From contig NZ_RCNS01000003.1 of assembly GCF_009725995.1 (NCBI RefSeq), positions 1,351,859-1,415,858 of the forward strand: 64,000 nucleotides of DNA, read 5' to 3'. The stretch's first letter is position 1. Each line of letters opens with the position of its first letter. Position numbers and translations under genes: made by a program. This DNA is from Zobellia laminariae. GTDB lineage: Bacteria; Bacteroidota; Bacteroidia; Flavobacteriales; Flavobacteriaceae. Of the stretch, positions 34,353-43,026 are shown piece after piece. The notes beneath the pieces are model-generated. The model made no database searches. It was not told where the DNA came from and worked only from the letters and a program-made list of their open reading frames with translations.

Positions 34353-34529
34353 TTATTCTAATCGTTCTTTTACGTTTTTTCTCAGTTTAACCTTTCTCCG
34401 CGGTCTCGAAGAACTGTTACCTTCCTTGATATATTTTTTAGATTTCAATACAGAAGGTATTACAAATAATACTATGACCAAGAAGATGATTAAACTAACA
34501 ACTAAAAGCAGAATAAATGGATTAAACAC
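34353..34529 (-). CDS. Small one-helix membrane protein with basic tail (GTG start)
   Basis: A 58-residue reading frame with a GTG start, too short to be picked up by length filters. The first 27 residues are a hydrophobic helix (FILLLVVSLIIFLVIVLFVI), followed by a basic tail with RPRRKVKLRKNVKERLE. In-frame stop codons lie shortly upstream, and GTG is the only start. A one-helix, positive-inside layout is rarely found by chance, which supports a real gene, but there is no homology evidence. It precedes the repeat-bearing small membrane gene on the same strand. Confidence 0.45.
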   Translation of the reverse strand: MFNPFILLLVVSLIIFLVIVLFVIPSVLKSKKYIKEGNSSSRPRRKVKLRKNVKERLE

Positions 34530-34723
34530 ACTTAGTAATTAACGGGTTATATACCTAGTAGGAAACCACTTAAGCCAAAAAGTCACTTTAACAAGAATAA
34601 ATATTCATTTATTCCCTAAAAAAAAGGAGTTTTAGGCCTAAAAGGTCACTAAAACCGAAAAATATGATTTTCGCGAAGACAAAGTGCGAATCATAATAAT
34701 ACTACTAACAAAGTGTAATAATG

Positions 34724-34798
34724 TGGGACATACTGGATTCGAACCAGTGACCTCTGCCCTGTCAAGGCAGCGCTCTAAACCAACTGAGCTAATGACCC
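34724..34798 (-). tRNA. tRNA-Val(GAC)
   Basis: On the minus strand a 75-base cloverleaf: acceptor GGGTCAT/ATGTCCC, D-arm TTAGCTCAGTTGGTTTAGAGC, anticodon stem CTGCC/GGCAG with loop TTGACAG (anticodon GAC), and T-arm CTGGTTCGAATCCAG. CCA is not encoded. The fourth acceptor pair is T-T, an apparent mismatch. The anticodon reads valine codons GUC and GUU. Confidence 0.92.
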
Positions 34799-35235
34799 TA
34801 AAATAGAAGGTCAAAGGTAAAATTAATTTCGGATTAAGAAAACATTAATTAGACCACTTCGCACCAACAATCCATTTCTAAATTGTTCTGCTCTTAAGGC
34901 CAATGCCTTACCAATCTAATCCAACCAAGAGAAACCCTCTAAAACTCTTCAATTCACAGTTACACTAACAGTTTATTCTATGAAAATCACCAATTAATGA
35001 AATGCACAATAACTGAACAATGCATATTTTGACCATTTGTTACCCTATTGCTAACATCAGGAATATGTATTTTGCACCAATCGCATTAGATTTACTAAAT
35101 CTCACATAAAGATTGCTAGATAATTTTAGGAAAAGTTAATCGTACAGTTACTACGACTCACTTATTCAAAAAAGAAAGAAATTATTTAAAATCGATTTAT
35201 CATCAACCGGAACGAAAAGATTAGAACCAATAATT
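34799..35235. other. Intergenic region between tRNA-Val(GAC) and the DUF2231-cytochrome gene
   Basis: 437 bases without a supportable gene. A stretch at 34885-34925 looks faintly like a tRNA D-arm on the minus strand but has no T-arm. The promoters of both flanking genes are presumably here; I found no exact consensus match. Confidence 0.55.
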
Positions 35236-36606
35236 ATGATTGCACTAGAATTCACAACATTTATAGGTCGTTTTCACCCCCTCTTTGTACACATGCCAAT
35301 TGGCTTTCTTTTTCTTGCCATTGCATTAGAATGGTACGAAAGCTTCAAAAAAACTGAGGTTAAAAGTAAATTAATCCCCATCGCTTGGCTACTAGGAGCA
35401 TTAAGTGCTGCTGGAGCTGCTGTTACTGGTTGGTTCTTGGGAGAAACAGGCTTATACGAAGAAGAGTACTTATTTTCGCACCGTTGGCTTGGCATAGCTT
35501 TGGTCGTTGTTGCTTTTATAGGATGGTATCTTAAAAGTAAGCCAAAAGCTTTTCCTATTAAATTACAACACGGTTTCAATATACTTTTATTGGCCATGCT
35601 TTTTATTGAAGGCCATAAAGGTGGAAATTTAACACATGGCGAAACTTATCTTACGGAATACGCACCTGCTCCTATTCAAAAACTATTAGGTGGTACGGAA
35701 GACAAAAATGCGCTTCCGAAGTTTGCCAACCCAGATTCCGTTCAGGTGTATGCTAATTTGGTAGCTCCAATTTTTCAAGCAAAATGTGTAGGTTGCCATA
35801 ACGATAAAATAAAAAGAGGCGGACTTAATATGAGTCATCCAGATTCTTTAAGAATGGGTGGTGAGAGCGAAAATGTTATTGCAGCAGGAAACACGCAAGA
35901 GAGCGAACTGTTTAGAAGGATTACGCTTCCACCAAAGAACGTAAAATTTATGCCACCTACTAACAACGCCCTCACCTACGATGAAATAAAAACCGTAGAA
36001 TGGTGGATTGAACAAGGAGCTCCTTTTGAAGGCTCCCTTACCAGTTTAGAAGTTACTGAAAATATAAAGCCGGTTTTACTTAGACGTTACGGCATTGACA
36101 CCAACCCCAAAGCTTGGTACGAAACCGTACAACTTAAAAAATTAGACAGTACACAACTGTCAAACCTAGTTCAAAATGGGTTTGAAGTTAAAACTCTAGG
36201 ACCTGATAACTCATTATTAGATATCAAATATTCTGGATCCGACCTAACCAAAGAAAAACTGGCTGAACTTGAAAAGGTAAAAGAATACATTACTTGGCTA
36301 TCCCTTGCCAATAGTAATGTTACGGATGAATGGCTTTCTAGTGTCTCACAATTTTCCAACCTTACCCGTCTACAATTAGAAAAAACAGGAATAACAGATA
36401 AAGGAGTGGCTCACCTATCTGGATTACAGCATTTAGAAGCACTTAATCTATATGGAACCAAAGTAACTGATGCCTGTCTACCCGATATAGAGAAAATAAG
36501 TAGTCTTAAGCGTGTTTATTTATGGCAAACAGGTGTTAGTGCCAAAACAGCCAAAAATATACAGGAGAGCAACGAGAAGCTAAAAATTGTAATCGGAAAA
36601 GGATAG
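35236..36606 (+). CDS. DUF2231 membrane / planctomycete-type cytochrome c / LRR protein
   Basis: A 456-residue composite protein. The N-terminal region (about 10-130) is a four-helix DUF2231-like membrane domain beginning FHPLFVHMPIGFLFLAIALE. A cytochrome c domain of planctomycete type follows (about 168-270), with the haem motif Cys184-x-x-Cys187-His188 in KCVGCHNDKIKRGGLNMS and a later KFMPPTNNALTYDEI that could give the axial Met. The C-terminal part (about 345-450) carries leucine-rich-repeat-like units: ITWLSLANSNVTDEWL, LTRLQLEKTGITDKGVAHL, LEALNLYGTKVTDACL. The sequence indicates an inner-membrane-anchored periplasmic electron carrier with a protein-binding module. It is monocistronic and ends at a terminator. 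Confidence 0.85.
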   Translation: MIALEFTTFIGRFHPLFVHMPIGFLFLAIALEWYESFKKTEVKSKLIPIAWLLGALSAAGAAVTGWFLGETGLYEEEYLFSHRWLGIALVVVAFIGWYLKSKPKAFPIKLQHGFNILLLAMLFIEGHKGGNLTHGETYLTEYAPAPIQKLLGGTEDKNALPKFANPDSVQVYANLVAPIFQAKCVGCHNDKIKRGGLNMSHPDSLRMGGESENVIAAGNTQESELFRRITLPPKNVKFMPPTNNALTYDEIKTVEWWIEQGAPFEGSLTSLEVTENIKPVLLRRYGIDTNPKAWYETVQLKKLDSTQLSNLVQNGFEVKTLGPDNSLLDIKYSGSDLTKEKLAELEKVKEYITWLSLANSNVTDEWLSSVSQFSNLTRLQLEKTGITDKGVAHLSGLQHLEALNLYGTKVTDACLPDIEKISSLKRVYLWQTGVSAKTAKNIQESNEKLKIVIGKG

Positions 36607-36630
36607 ATAATTACCGAACCATTGAAACTA

Positions 36631-36668
36631 AAAAATCCCGTCTAATTGAATTAGATGGATTTTTTTTA
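36631..36668 (+). terminator. Terminator after the DUF2231-cytochrome gene
   Basis: AATCC..TCTAATT pairs with AATTAGA.GGATT (imperfect, with small interior loop) and is followed by a run of eight T, 25 bases past the stop codon. Confidence 0.75.
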
Positions 36669-36710
36669 TGAATCACAATGTTGATATTACCCAATAAAAC
36701 TGCCCAAAAT

Positions 36711-36745
36711 AAAAAAATCCTCAAGCATTTTCATGCTTGAGGATT
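36711..36745 (-). terminator. Terminator after tRNA-Val(TAC)
   Basis: A perfect 13-bp stem (AATCCTCAAGCAT / ATGCTTGAGGATT) with a 4-base loop, followed on the minus strand by a T-run. It lies directly 3' of the tRNA. Confidence 0.93.
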
Positions 36746-36746
36746 C

Positions 36747-36824
36747 TGGTGGGCAATGAGGGATTCGAACCCCCGACCCCCTCGGTGTAAACGAGGTGCT
36801 CTGAACCAACTGAGCTAATTGCCC
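36747..36824 (-). tRNA. tRNA-Val(TAC)
   Basis: Minus-strand cloverleaf of 75 bases plus an encoded CCA: acceptor GGGCAAT/ATTGCCC perfectly paired, anticodon stem CCTCG/CGAGG with loop TTTACAC (anticodon TAC, reading GUA and GUG), T-arm GGGGGTTCGAATCCCTC. A strong terminator follows, showing it is transcribed alone. Confidence 0.96.
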
Positions 36825-36882
36825 CAAAAGGTGTGCAAATATAAGACTCTTTTTTAGTTCTCAAAAGAAAAAAGAAAAAAAA

Positions 36883-38094
36883 TTAAATAACTTCTGAAAC
36901 AGTGAACGTACTACCTCCAATAAAGATGAAATCCTCAGGTCCCGCATCTGCCAGAGCTGCGCTATAAGCAGCCTTAACAGCCGTAAACCTTTTGCCGACC
37001 AAGCCAAATTCCTTCGCCCTGTCTACCAACTCATTAACCTCTAATCCACGAGAAATTTCCGGGGACGTAAAGTAGTATTCTGCATCTTTCGGAAACAATG
37101 GTAGTATCGTATTAAGGTCCTTGCCTTTCACAAAACCTAGGACTATAAATAATTTTTTAAATTTCTGTTGGGTTACCTGATTTATCACAATAGACAGACC
37201 TTCTTTGTTATGTGCCGTGTCACAAATAACAGTTGGGGCAGTTTGTAATTGCTGCCACCTTCCCATTAAGCCCGTATTTTGAACTACTTTAAGAAGTCCA
37301 GAACGCATTTGGTTATGAGTAATAGCAAAACCACCAAGCTTTTCTATAACAGCTATAACTCCTTTTACATTCTTTTCTTGATAAGCTCCTAAAAGCGAGG
37401 TTTCATACACCTCATCAATTTCTTGTTCGGCATAAATGAGCTTTGCATTTTTTGATTTAGAAACATCCTGAAAAGTTTCTGCGGTCTCAGTCTGAAACTC
37501 GCTTACCACCACAGGAACACTTTCTTTAATAATTCCGGCTTTCTCAAAAGCTATCTTAGGTAACGTATCTCCTAACATATCTACATGATCAAAACCTATA
37601 TTAGTAATAAGGCTTACTTCTGGCGTTATAATATTGGTAGAATCCAACCTTCCTCCTAAACCAACCTCTACTATGGCTATATCAACCTTTTCCTTTGCAA
37701 AATAATCGAAGGCCATGCCAACGGTCATTTCAAAAAAGGATAGATGATGATTTTCAAAAAAGGATTGATTGTTCGCTATAAATTCAATCACGAAGTTTTC
37801 TCCTACACATTCGCCATTTATGCGAATCCGCTCTCTAAAATCTTTTAGATGAGGTGAAGTATATAAACCAACCTTGTAACCCGCTTCTTGAAGAATAGAT
37901 GCTAGCATATGACTACTAGATCCTTTTCCGTTGGTTCCACCAACATGAATGCTCTTGAATTTATTTTCCGGATTACCTAAATGATTTGCGAAGTTGCGAA
38001 TACCATCAAGTTTGGCATTATAGGCTTGCTTTCCTTTTTGTTGATACATTGGAAGTTGCGTAAACATCCAATCTAAAGTCTCCTTATAGGTCAC
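36883..38094 (-). CDS. folC: Bifunctional folylpolyglutamate synthase/dihydrofolate synthase
   Basis: Adds glutamate to dihydropteroate and to folates, in the cytoplasm. The 403 residues follow the FolC layout: IHVGGTNGKGSSSHMLASIL P-loop (about 46-65), SPHLKDFRERIRINGECV, the EVGLGGRLDSTNII metal/substrate loop, TNIGFDHVDMLGDTLPKIAF and the C-terminal CDTAHNKEGLSIV and FIGGSTFTVSEVI. The start overlaps the tonB stop codon by four bases (ATGA), so it is coupled to the exbB-exbD-tonB unit upstream. This arrangement is a convenience of transcription rather than a shared pathway, as far as I can tell. The protein itself is ordinary. Confidence 0.96.
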   Translation of the reverse strand: MTYKETLDWMFTQLPMYQQKGKQAYNAKLDGIRNFANHLGNPENKFKSIHVGGTNGKGSSSHMLASILQEAGYKVGLYTSPHLKDFRERIRINGECVGENFVIEFIANNQSFFENHHLSFFEMTVGMAFDYFAKEKVDIAIVEVGLGGRLDSTNIITPEVSLITNIGFDHVDMLGDTLPKIAFEKAGIIKESVPVVVSEFQTETAETFQDVSKSKNAKLIYAEQEIDEVYETSLLGAYQEKNVKGVIAVIEKLGGFAITHNQMRSGLLKVVQNTGLMGRWQQLQTAPTVICDTAHNKEGLSIVINQVTQQKFKKLFIVLGFVKGKDLNTILPLFPKDAEYYFTSPEISRGLEVNELVDRAKEFGLVGKRFTAVKAAYSAALADAGPEDFIFIGGSTFTVSEVI

Positions 38095-39032
38095 TCTCCT
38101 AGCTTAAAATTAACCACCACAAAACCGACTTGTTGACTTGGCGCATTAGAATCCAAGTTCCACTTGTGCTTCATAGCTGTTTTCTTTGCTGGATCCAATA
38201 AGCAAGGACTATTATTGGTAGTTCCTTTAACCCCTGGTGTAGCACTTACAACGTTACCGTTCCGGTCCACAATGATTTTCACCACTACTCTACCTTCTTG
38301 ATTACATTGTTGTTTTACTTGACCTTTACCAACCAAAGAACGGCCGTTCAGTCCATAACCACCTGTTCCGCTACCAGAACCTGGGCTACCATAATAACTA
38401 GTTGCGTAAGGGTCACCATCTTGTTGTCCTTTATCGCCAGCTCTGTTATCGTCACCTTCACTGCCTGAAGCATTCCCATCAGATTTACTGATGCCACCAA
38501 TAAGGGCATCAAGCTTTTTCTTTTTGGCTTCCTGCTCTTTACGGGCTTTATCTTCTGCAGCTTTTTTCTCTTGAGCTTTTTTAGCAGCTTCGGCTTTTGC
38601 TTTTTTCTGAGCGTCCTCCGCCTTTTTCTTAGCAGCCTTCTGAGCATCCTCTGCCTTCTTCTTAGCTTCCTCTGCTTTTTTAATTTTGATGGATTCTTCG
38701 TTCTCTTGCGTCAACACCTTTTCCGCCGGAGCTTCTTTAGCTACGACTTCCTCAGGTACATCTTCTGCAACCTCCTCTATCTCTTCTACAACTTCTTCTT
38801 GTTTTGAAGGCTCAACAGGTGGTGTATCCAAAGGTTCTGAACGAATCTTCTCTTTAGGCTGTACTTTTCCACTACCAAATTCGGTTGTACCGAAATTAAC
38901 GGAAATCCCGTTTTCGATAGGTGGGTCCATATAGGTAAGACCTATATAGAACAATACAAGCAAGAGTACACTTAGCAGAAATGTAGTAAGTGTAAATGAT
39001 TTTTTTTTGTGTCTCGTGTCTAGGAATGACAT
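38091..39032 (-). CDS. tonB: TonB/TolA-like energy transducer
   Basis: A 313-residue energy transducer that would link the ExbB-ExbD proton motor to outer-membrane receptors such as the SusC protein in this window. It has one N-terminal membrane helix (about 16-36, TTFLLSVLLLVLFYIGLTYM), an acidic, Pro/Glu-rich stretch (about 60-105), a long Lys/Ala/Glu helix (about 110-178, TolA-like), a Gly/Asp/Ser-rich linker (about 185-225) and a C-terminal TonB-type domain starting VVVKIIVDRNGNVVSATPG. The long helix makes TolA a fair alternative name. The start overlaps the exbD stop by one base. Confidence 0.9.
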   Translation of the reverse strand: MSFLDTRHKKKSFTLTTFLLSVLLLVLFYIGLTYMDPPIENGISVNFGTTEFGSGKVQPKEKIRSEPLDTPPVEPSKQEEVVEEIEEVAEDVPEEVVAKEAPAEKVLTQENEESIKIKKAEEAKKKAEDAQKAAKKKAEDAQKKAKAEAAKKAQEKKAAEDKARKEQEAKKKKLDALIGGISKSDGNASGSEGDDNRAGDKGQQDGDPYATSYYGSPGSGSGTGGYGLNGRSLVGKGQVKQQCNQEGRVVVKIIVDRNGNVVSATPGVKGTTNNSPCLLDPAKKTAMKHKWNLDSNAPSQQVGFVVVNFKLGE

Positions 39033-39418
39033 TAATTGGGTCGCACAGCCAAGATTACCTTATAACTATTTCTATTGGCAATATCCATAACGTTAACCGC
39101 TTCTTTAATAGCAACGCTTTCTTCAGCCCTTAAAATAATAGTGGGTTTATCTTGCCCTTCTAGTGCCTTTTTAAGTTCAATTTCTATGTATTCTCCGTTT
39201 ATCTTCTCGTTGTTGACGTAGTACTGTAAGTTCTTATCTATACTTACAGATACGTTTTGCGTATTCGTAGACTTTCCTTTTGCCTTAGGTAATAATAAAT
39301 CCAAAGCATTTGGAGAGTTTGCAGTAAGCATGAAAAATATCAATAGCAGAAATACTATATCTGTCATTGAAGACATGCTAAAATCCGGACTAACCTTGTT
39401 TCTTCCTTTTAATTTCAT
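39032..39418 (-). CDS. exbD: ExbD/TolR-type biopolymer transport protein
   Basis: A 128-residue inner-membrane protein with one helix (about 17-35, MTDIVFLLLIFFMLTANSP) containing the essential Asp of the family in SSMTDIVFLLLIFFM, and a periplasmic domain ending NSYKVILAVRPN. It forms the proton-driven motor with the ExbB homologue encoded 10 bases upstream and transmits force to the tonB product encoded downstream, whose start overlaps its stop by one base. The length and layout are fully typical. Second exbD copies are frequent in Bacteroidota but only one is present here. Confidence 0.94.
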   Translation of the reverse strand: MKLKGRNKVSPDFSMSSMTDIVFLLLIFFMLTANSPNALDLLLPKAKGKSTNTQNVSVSIDKNLQYYVNNEKINGEYIEIELKKALEGQDKPTIILRAEESVAIKEAVNVMDIANRNSYKVILAVRPN

Positions 39419-39428
39419 GTCTCGCGAA

Positions 39429-40121
39429 TTATAGAGGTTCGTTCAACAAGTCTAGGAAATCTACGGCGTTAGCCTCCATTTTATGTACCACCTTATCGGT
39501 TCTGTTCACCAAGTGGTTATATCCAATATAAGCAATAATACCTACAATCAATCCAGCAACGGTAGTTGTCATTGCCGTATAAATACCAGAGGCCAAAGAG
39601 CCCATTTCAGCTTGACCACCACTAGTTGCCATTTCATGAAATGCCAATATCATACCGATTACAGTTCCTAAAAACCCGATCATTGGCGCAGCACCGGCAA
39701 CAGTTGCCAAAATGCTTACGTTCTTCTCCAATTTATAAACCTCTAAGGTTCCTGCATTTTCAATAGCGGTATTAATATCATCCAAAGGCTTCCCTATTCT
39801 AGAAACTCCTTTTTCAGTTAATCTCGCTACTGGCGAATCTGTCTGCGCACAAAGCAATTTTGCCGCGTCCAAATTACCATTGGTTACATAATCACGAATC
39901 TGGTTCATGAAATTACTATCTATCTTGGATGCCGCCTTAATAGCGAATATGCGCTCAAAGTAAATATAGAGAGCCACAAACAGCATGATAAAAAGTACTG
40001 ATATAATAAGTACACTTCCTGTACCGCCATTGAATATCAAATCGATAACAGAAAGTGTCTTCTCTTCTGACATAACATCCGCAGCTGCAGGATCTTGAGC
40101 CATATCTTGAAATAACATCAT
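39429..40121 (-). CDS. exbB: MotA/TolQ/ExbB proton channel family protein
   Basis: A 230-residue inner-membrane protein of the ExbB/TolQ family. Three membrane helices are visible: VLIISVLFIMLFVALYIYF (about 36-54), ILATVAGAAPMIGFLGTVIG (about 133-152) and AMTTTVAGLIVGIIAYIGY (about 186-204). The GFLGTVIGMILAF and TTTVAGLIVGI motifs line the proton path. The extra N-terminal segment MMLFQDMAQDPAAADVMSEE precedes the first helix, as in other flavobacterial copies. It is followed by exbD after 10 bases and lies 51 bases after nhaD, in the same orientation. Confidence 0.93.
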   Translation of the reverse strand: MMLFQDMAQDPAAADVMSEEKTLSVIDLIFNGGTGSVLIISVLFIMLFVALYIYFERIFAIKAASKIDSNFMNQIRDYVTNGNLDAAKLLCAQTDSPVARLTEKGVSRIGKPLDDINTAIENAGTLEVYKLEKNVSILATVAGAAPMIGFLGTVIGMILAFHEMATSGGQAEMGSLASGIYTAMTTTVAGLIVGIIAYIGYNHLVNRTDKVVHKMEANAVDFLDLLNEPL

Positions 40122-40172
40122 AGAATTCTTTGGTATTAGAGTTGCCTCTATAACGGTATTTTGTCGATTAAA

Positions 40173-41510
40173 TTATGCGTTCAACACAAAATCTCTTAAT
40201 AAAATAAAAGTAATCGCTCCTGAAACAAAACCGATCAATGCCAACCATGCTATATTCTTAAAATACCAGAAGAAATCTATCTTCTCCATACCCATAGCTA
40301 CTACCCCTGCGGCAGACCCGATAATCAACATACTACCACCTGTACCAGCTGAATATGCAATAAAGTGCCACAATGGATTATCTAATGGTTCTGAGAACAT
40401 TCCTAAACTAGCCGCAACTAAAGGAACATTGTCAATAACAGCAGAGCCAATACCAAATAACATAACAACAATGTCTGTGTTAGGAATAGCATTGTTTAGA
40501 CCTTCTGCATAATGAAACAGCATACCCAACGACTCTAAAGCCGCAACCGCTAACAATATCCCCAAGAAGAATAAAATACTTGGAAGTTCAATTTTAGATA
40601 ATGAAGCGTGTACCGGACTGTGATGACCTACTGTATCGTCACCTTCGCCTTCAACATTTGATAAACTGAATTTTGAATTACTGTATATTTCAGCAAATGT
40701 CGCTACGACCGCTAAAGAAAGCATCATACCAACGTAAGGTGGCAAATGAGTAACTGTTTTGAAGAATGGTACAAAAACAATAGCACTCAAGCCCAAATAC
40801 AACATGGTTGCTCCATATTTAGATTTAGGTTCCTCTACGGTTTCTATGTCATTATCAAGAGTACCTCTAAAAGCTTTAAATCTACTTGCTATCAATACTG
40901 GCACAACCATACAAACTATTGATGGCACAAGAACGTGCTCTACCAATTGTAGCGCAGATACTTTGTTCGCTATCCATAACATGGTAGTAGTTACATCACC
41001 AATTGGTGACCATGCACCACCAGCATTGGCGGTAATGATAATCATACCCGCAAACCATAAACGTGTATCCCTATCTTTTATCACTTTTTGCAAAATAGTG
41101 ATCAATACGATGGTTGCGGTTAAATTGTCAATTATAGCGGAAAGAACAAAGGCCAATATAGAAAACAACCATAATAGCTTTCGTTTACTTTTAGTTCTTA
41201 TGAAACCTTTTATAGTTGCAAAACCATCAAAATAATCAATGATTTCCACAATGGTCATCGCCCCCAGCAAAAAGACTAGTATTTCTGCGGTTTTACCTAA
41301 ATGATGGAGTAAAATTTCATCAAGATGGGTGGGTTCAAGCTCCCTGAGCTCGGTATTGACTTCGAAAACATCCATATGGGTAAGGGCAATAATAGCCCAA
41401 AGAATGGCCATCATGGCTAAAGCCGGAATCAGCTTATCTATTTTGAGGTTATGCTCTAGGGTAATCGCAAGATAACCTGCGAGGAATACAATGATAATAA
41501 TGGTCTCCAT
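40173..41510 (-). CDS. nhaD: NhaD-family sodium/proton antiporter
   Basis: A 445-residue inner-membrane antiporter with about twelve hydrophobic segments. It belongs to the NhaD group of the ion transporter superfamily: conserved parts include FLLGAMTIVEIIDYFDGFAT (about 80-99), ILAFVLSAIIDNLTATIVL, ANAGGAWSPIGDVTTTMLWI (about 160-179), GIGSAVIDNVPLVAASLGMF and SAGTGGSMLIIGSAAGVVAM. NhaD pumps Na+ out in exchange for H+, which suits a marine habitat. It begins 11 bases after the gdh stop and may be cotranscribed with gdh and the exbB-exbD-tonB genes downstream. Confidence 0.93.
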   Translation of the reverse strand: METIIIIVFLAGYLAITLEHNLKIDKLIPALAMMAILWAIIALTHMDVFEVNTELRELEPTHLDEILLHHLGKTAEILVFLLGAMTIVEIIDYFDGFATIKGFIRTKSKRKLLWLFSILAFVLSAIIDNLTATIVLITILQKVIKDRDTRLWFAGMIIITANAGGAWSPIGDVTTTMLWIANKVSALQLVEHVLVPSIVCMVVPVLIASRFKAFRGTLDNDIETVEEPKSKYGATMLYLGLSAIVFVPFFKTVTHLPPYVGMMLSLAVVATFAEIYSNSKFSLSNVEGEGDDTVGHHSPVHASLSKIELPSILFFLGILLAVAALESLGMLFHYAEGLNNAIPNTDIVVMLFGIGSAVIDNVPLVAASLGMFSEPLDNPLWHFIAYSAGTGGSMLIIGSAAGVVAMGMEKIDFFWYFKNIAWLALIGFVSGAITFILLRDFVLNA

Positions 41511-41521
41511 ACTCGTTCTAT

Positions 41522-42754
41522 TTATATTAGTTGTTTCAATGCAATTTCAAATGCCGTTTGGCTGATGTTCTCTTTCGAGGGGTTTTGTTTATATATGTTC
41601 AAAATAGCTTTTCGGATGGTCTCCGAAGTGTCGCTAAAGATAAGCTCATCATCAATACCTACTCTTTTTTCCATGAAGTAAGCAAAAACACGGGCCATCC
41701 CACAATTGGATATGAAATCTGGAATTAAGCTAACCTTGCCATCCGTATATTCCATTATAGATCCAAAGAAAATTTCTTTATCTGCGAAAGGCACATTGGC
41801 CCCACATGAAATAACTTCTAGACCTGTATCGATCAAACTGCTAATCTGATCTCTAGTTACCAAGCGAGATGCAGCACAAGGTGCGAATATTTCCGTTTGT
41901 AAAGACCAAATACGGTTATTTATTTCTTCAAAAGGAATCATTTCTCCCGCTTTTGCGATTAAATTGTTCCCATCCTTGTTCAGAAATAAGGTTTTTATTT
42001 CCTCAAATGAGAAACCTTCTTCTTTAATCACGCCACCAGCCCTATCAATTATTCCCACTACTTTTGCACCCATTTGGGCCAAATAGTAAGCTGCAGCGCT
42101 ACCTACGTTTCCAAAACCTTGGACTACCGCCCTCTTACCAACAACACTACCTCCGTAAATATCGTAATAGTGTTTTACTGCCTCGGCTACGCCATAACCA
42201 GTAATCATATCTGCAACAGTATACTTTCTTGAAACCTCAGGAGAATAATTTGTATTCTCCAAAGCTTTAATCACCCCAAGACGTAATTGTCCAATTCTGT
42301 TTATCTTATCTGCTTCGGTTGGTTTAAAATGCCCGTTAAAGACTCCTTCTTGTGGATGCCAAACACCTGCATCTTCCGTAATAGGAATAACTTCGTGTAT
42401 TTCATCTACATTAAGGTCACCGCCCGTTCCATAGTAACTTTTTAATAATGGAGATACAGCATGGTACCAACGCTCAAGCACTCCTTTTTTTCTTGGGTCA
42501 TTAGGATTGAAGTTTATTCCCGATTTAGCTCCTCCTATTGGAGGACCTGAAACCGTAAACTTTACCTCCATGGTTTTTGCTAGAGAAAGCACTTCATTCA
42601 TATCCAACCCTTCTCTCATTCTAGTTCCGCCACCTGCTGCCCCACCTCTAAGGGAATTTATAACCGTCCAACCTTCGGCTTCGGTCTCACTGTCTTTCCA
42701 ATTAAAGACAATTTCGGGTGCCTTATTCTCGTATACCTTTAATAACTCTTTCAT
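41522..42754 (-). CDS. Glu/Leu/Phe/Val family amino acid dehydrogenase
   Basis: A 410-residue NAD(P)-dependent oxidative deaminase. The dimerisation/catalytic N-domain has SLRGGAAGGGTRMREGLD, the PPIGGAKSGINFNPNDPRKK catalytic lysine loop (about 75-95) and GTGGDLNVDE; the Rossmann domain has VVQGFGNVGSAAAYYLAQMG (about 207-226) and EIFAPCAASRLVTRDQI. The family covers glutamate, leucine, phenylalanine and valine dehydrogenases, and the specificity cannot be settled by eye. It is the first gene of a minus-strand run leading into nhaD and exbB-exbD-tonB-folC. The upstream 270 bases to the acyl-CoA dehydrogenase hold the divergent promoters. Confidence 0.9.
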   Translation of the reverse strand: MKELLKVYENKAPEIVFNWKDSETEAEGWTVINSLRGGAAGGGTRMREGLDMNEVLSLAKTMEVKFTVSGPPIGGAKSGINFNPNDPRKKGVLERWYHAVSPLLKSYYGTGGDLNVDEIHEVIPITEDAGVWHPQEGVFNGHFKPTEADKINRIGQLRLGVIKALENTNYSPEVSRKYTVADMITGYGVAEAVKHYYDIYGGSVVGKRAVVQGFGNVGSAAAYYLAQMGAKVVGIIDRAGGVIKEEGFSFEEIKTLFLNKDGNNLIAKAGEMIPFEEINNRIWSLQTEIFAPCAASRLVTRDQISSLIDTGLEVISCGANVPFADKEIFFGSIMEYTDGKVSLIPDFISNCGMARVFAYFMEKRVGIDDELIFSDTSETIRKAILNIYKQNPSKENISQTAFEIALKQLI

Positions 42755-42990
42755 TTTTAATTGATTTAAATACTATTACGACTCCAATTCTGCTCATCCG
42801 AAAACTTCTCTTTCTCTACGCCAAAACGGCGTTACTGCTGTGTCATAATCTTGCGTTTAAATCAATTTCAAAAACCAATTCAACAAATATAAAAATTTGG
42901 CTTGGGATACAAAGTTTTTGACAGCTAATGAATGATTAATTTTAAAAAAAATAGCCACCAATGCTAGGTGCACAATTTATTCCAGAAGCT

Positions 42991-42998
42991 TATATTTG
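42991..42998 (+). promoter_or_regulatory. Candidate -7 element of the acyl-CoA dehydrogenase gene
   Basis: TATATTTG matches TAnnTTTG 28 bases before the ATG at 43027. It lies inside the longer ORF that starts at 42961 and so argues for the shorter start. Confidence 0.5.
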
Positions 42999-43026
42999 TA
43001 GAAGCTCAAAAAAAGACATAAAAATT

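Noticed and set aside
34861..34930. tRNA-like sequence on the minus strand between tRNA-Val(GAC) and the DUF2231-cytochrome gene
   Set aside because: The D-arm and anticodon region resemble a tRNA but there is no acceptor pairing and no T-arm with GTTCGA, so neither a gene nor a clear remnant can be claimed.
38571..38807. Phe/Leu/Ser-rich ORF on the plus strand opposite tonB
   Set aside because: It is the antisense shadow of the Lys/Ala/Glu-rich helix of TonB, which forces a hydrophobic-looking reverse reading.
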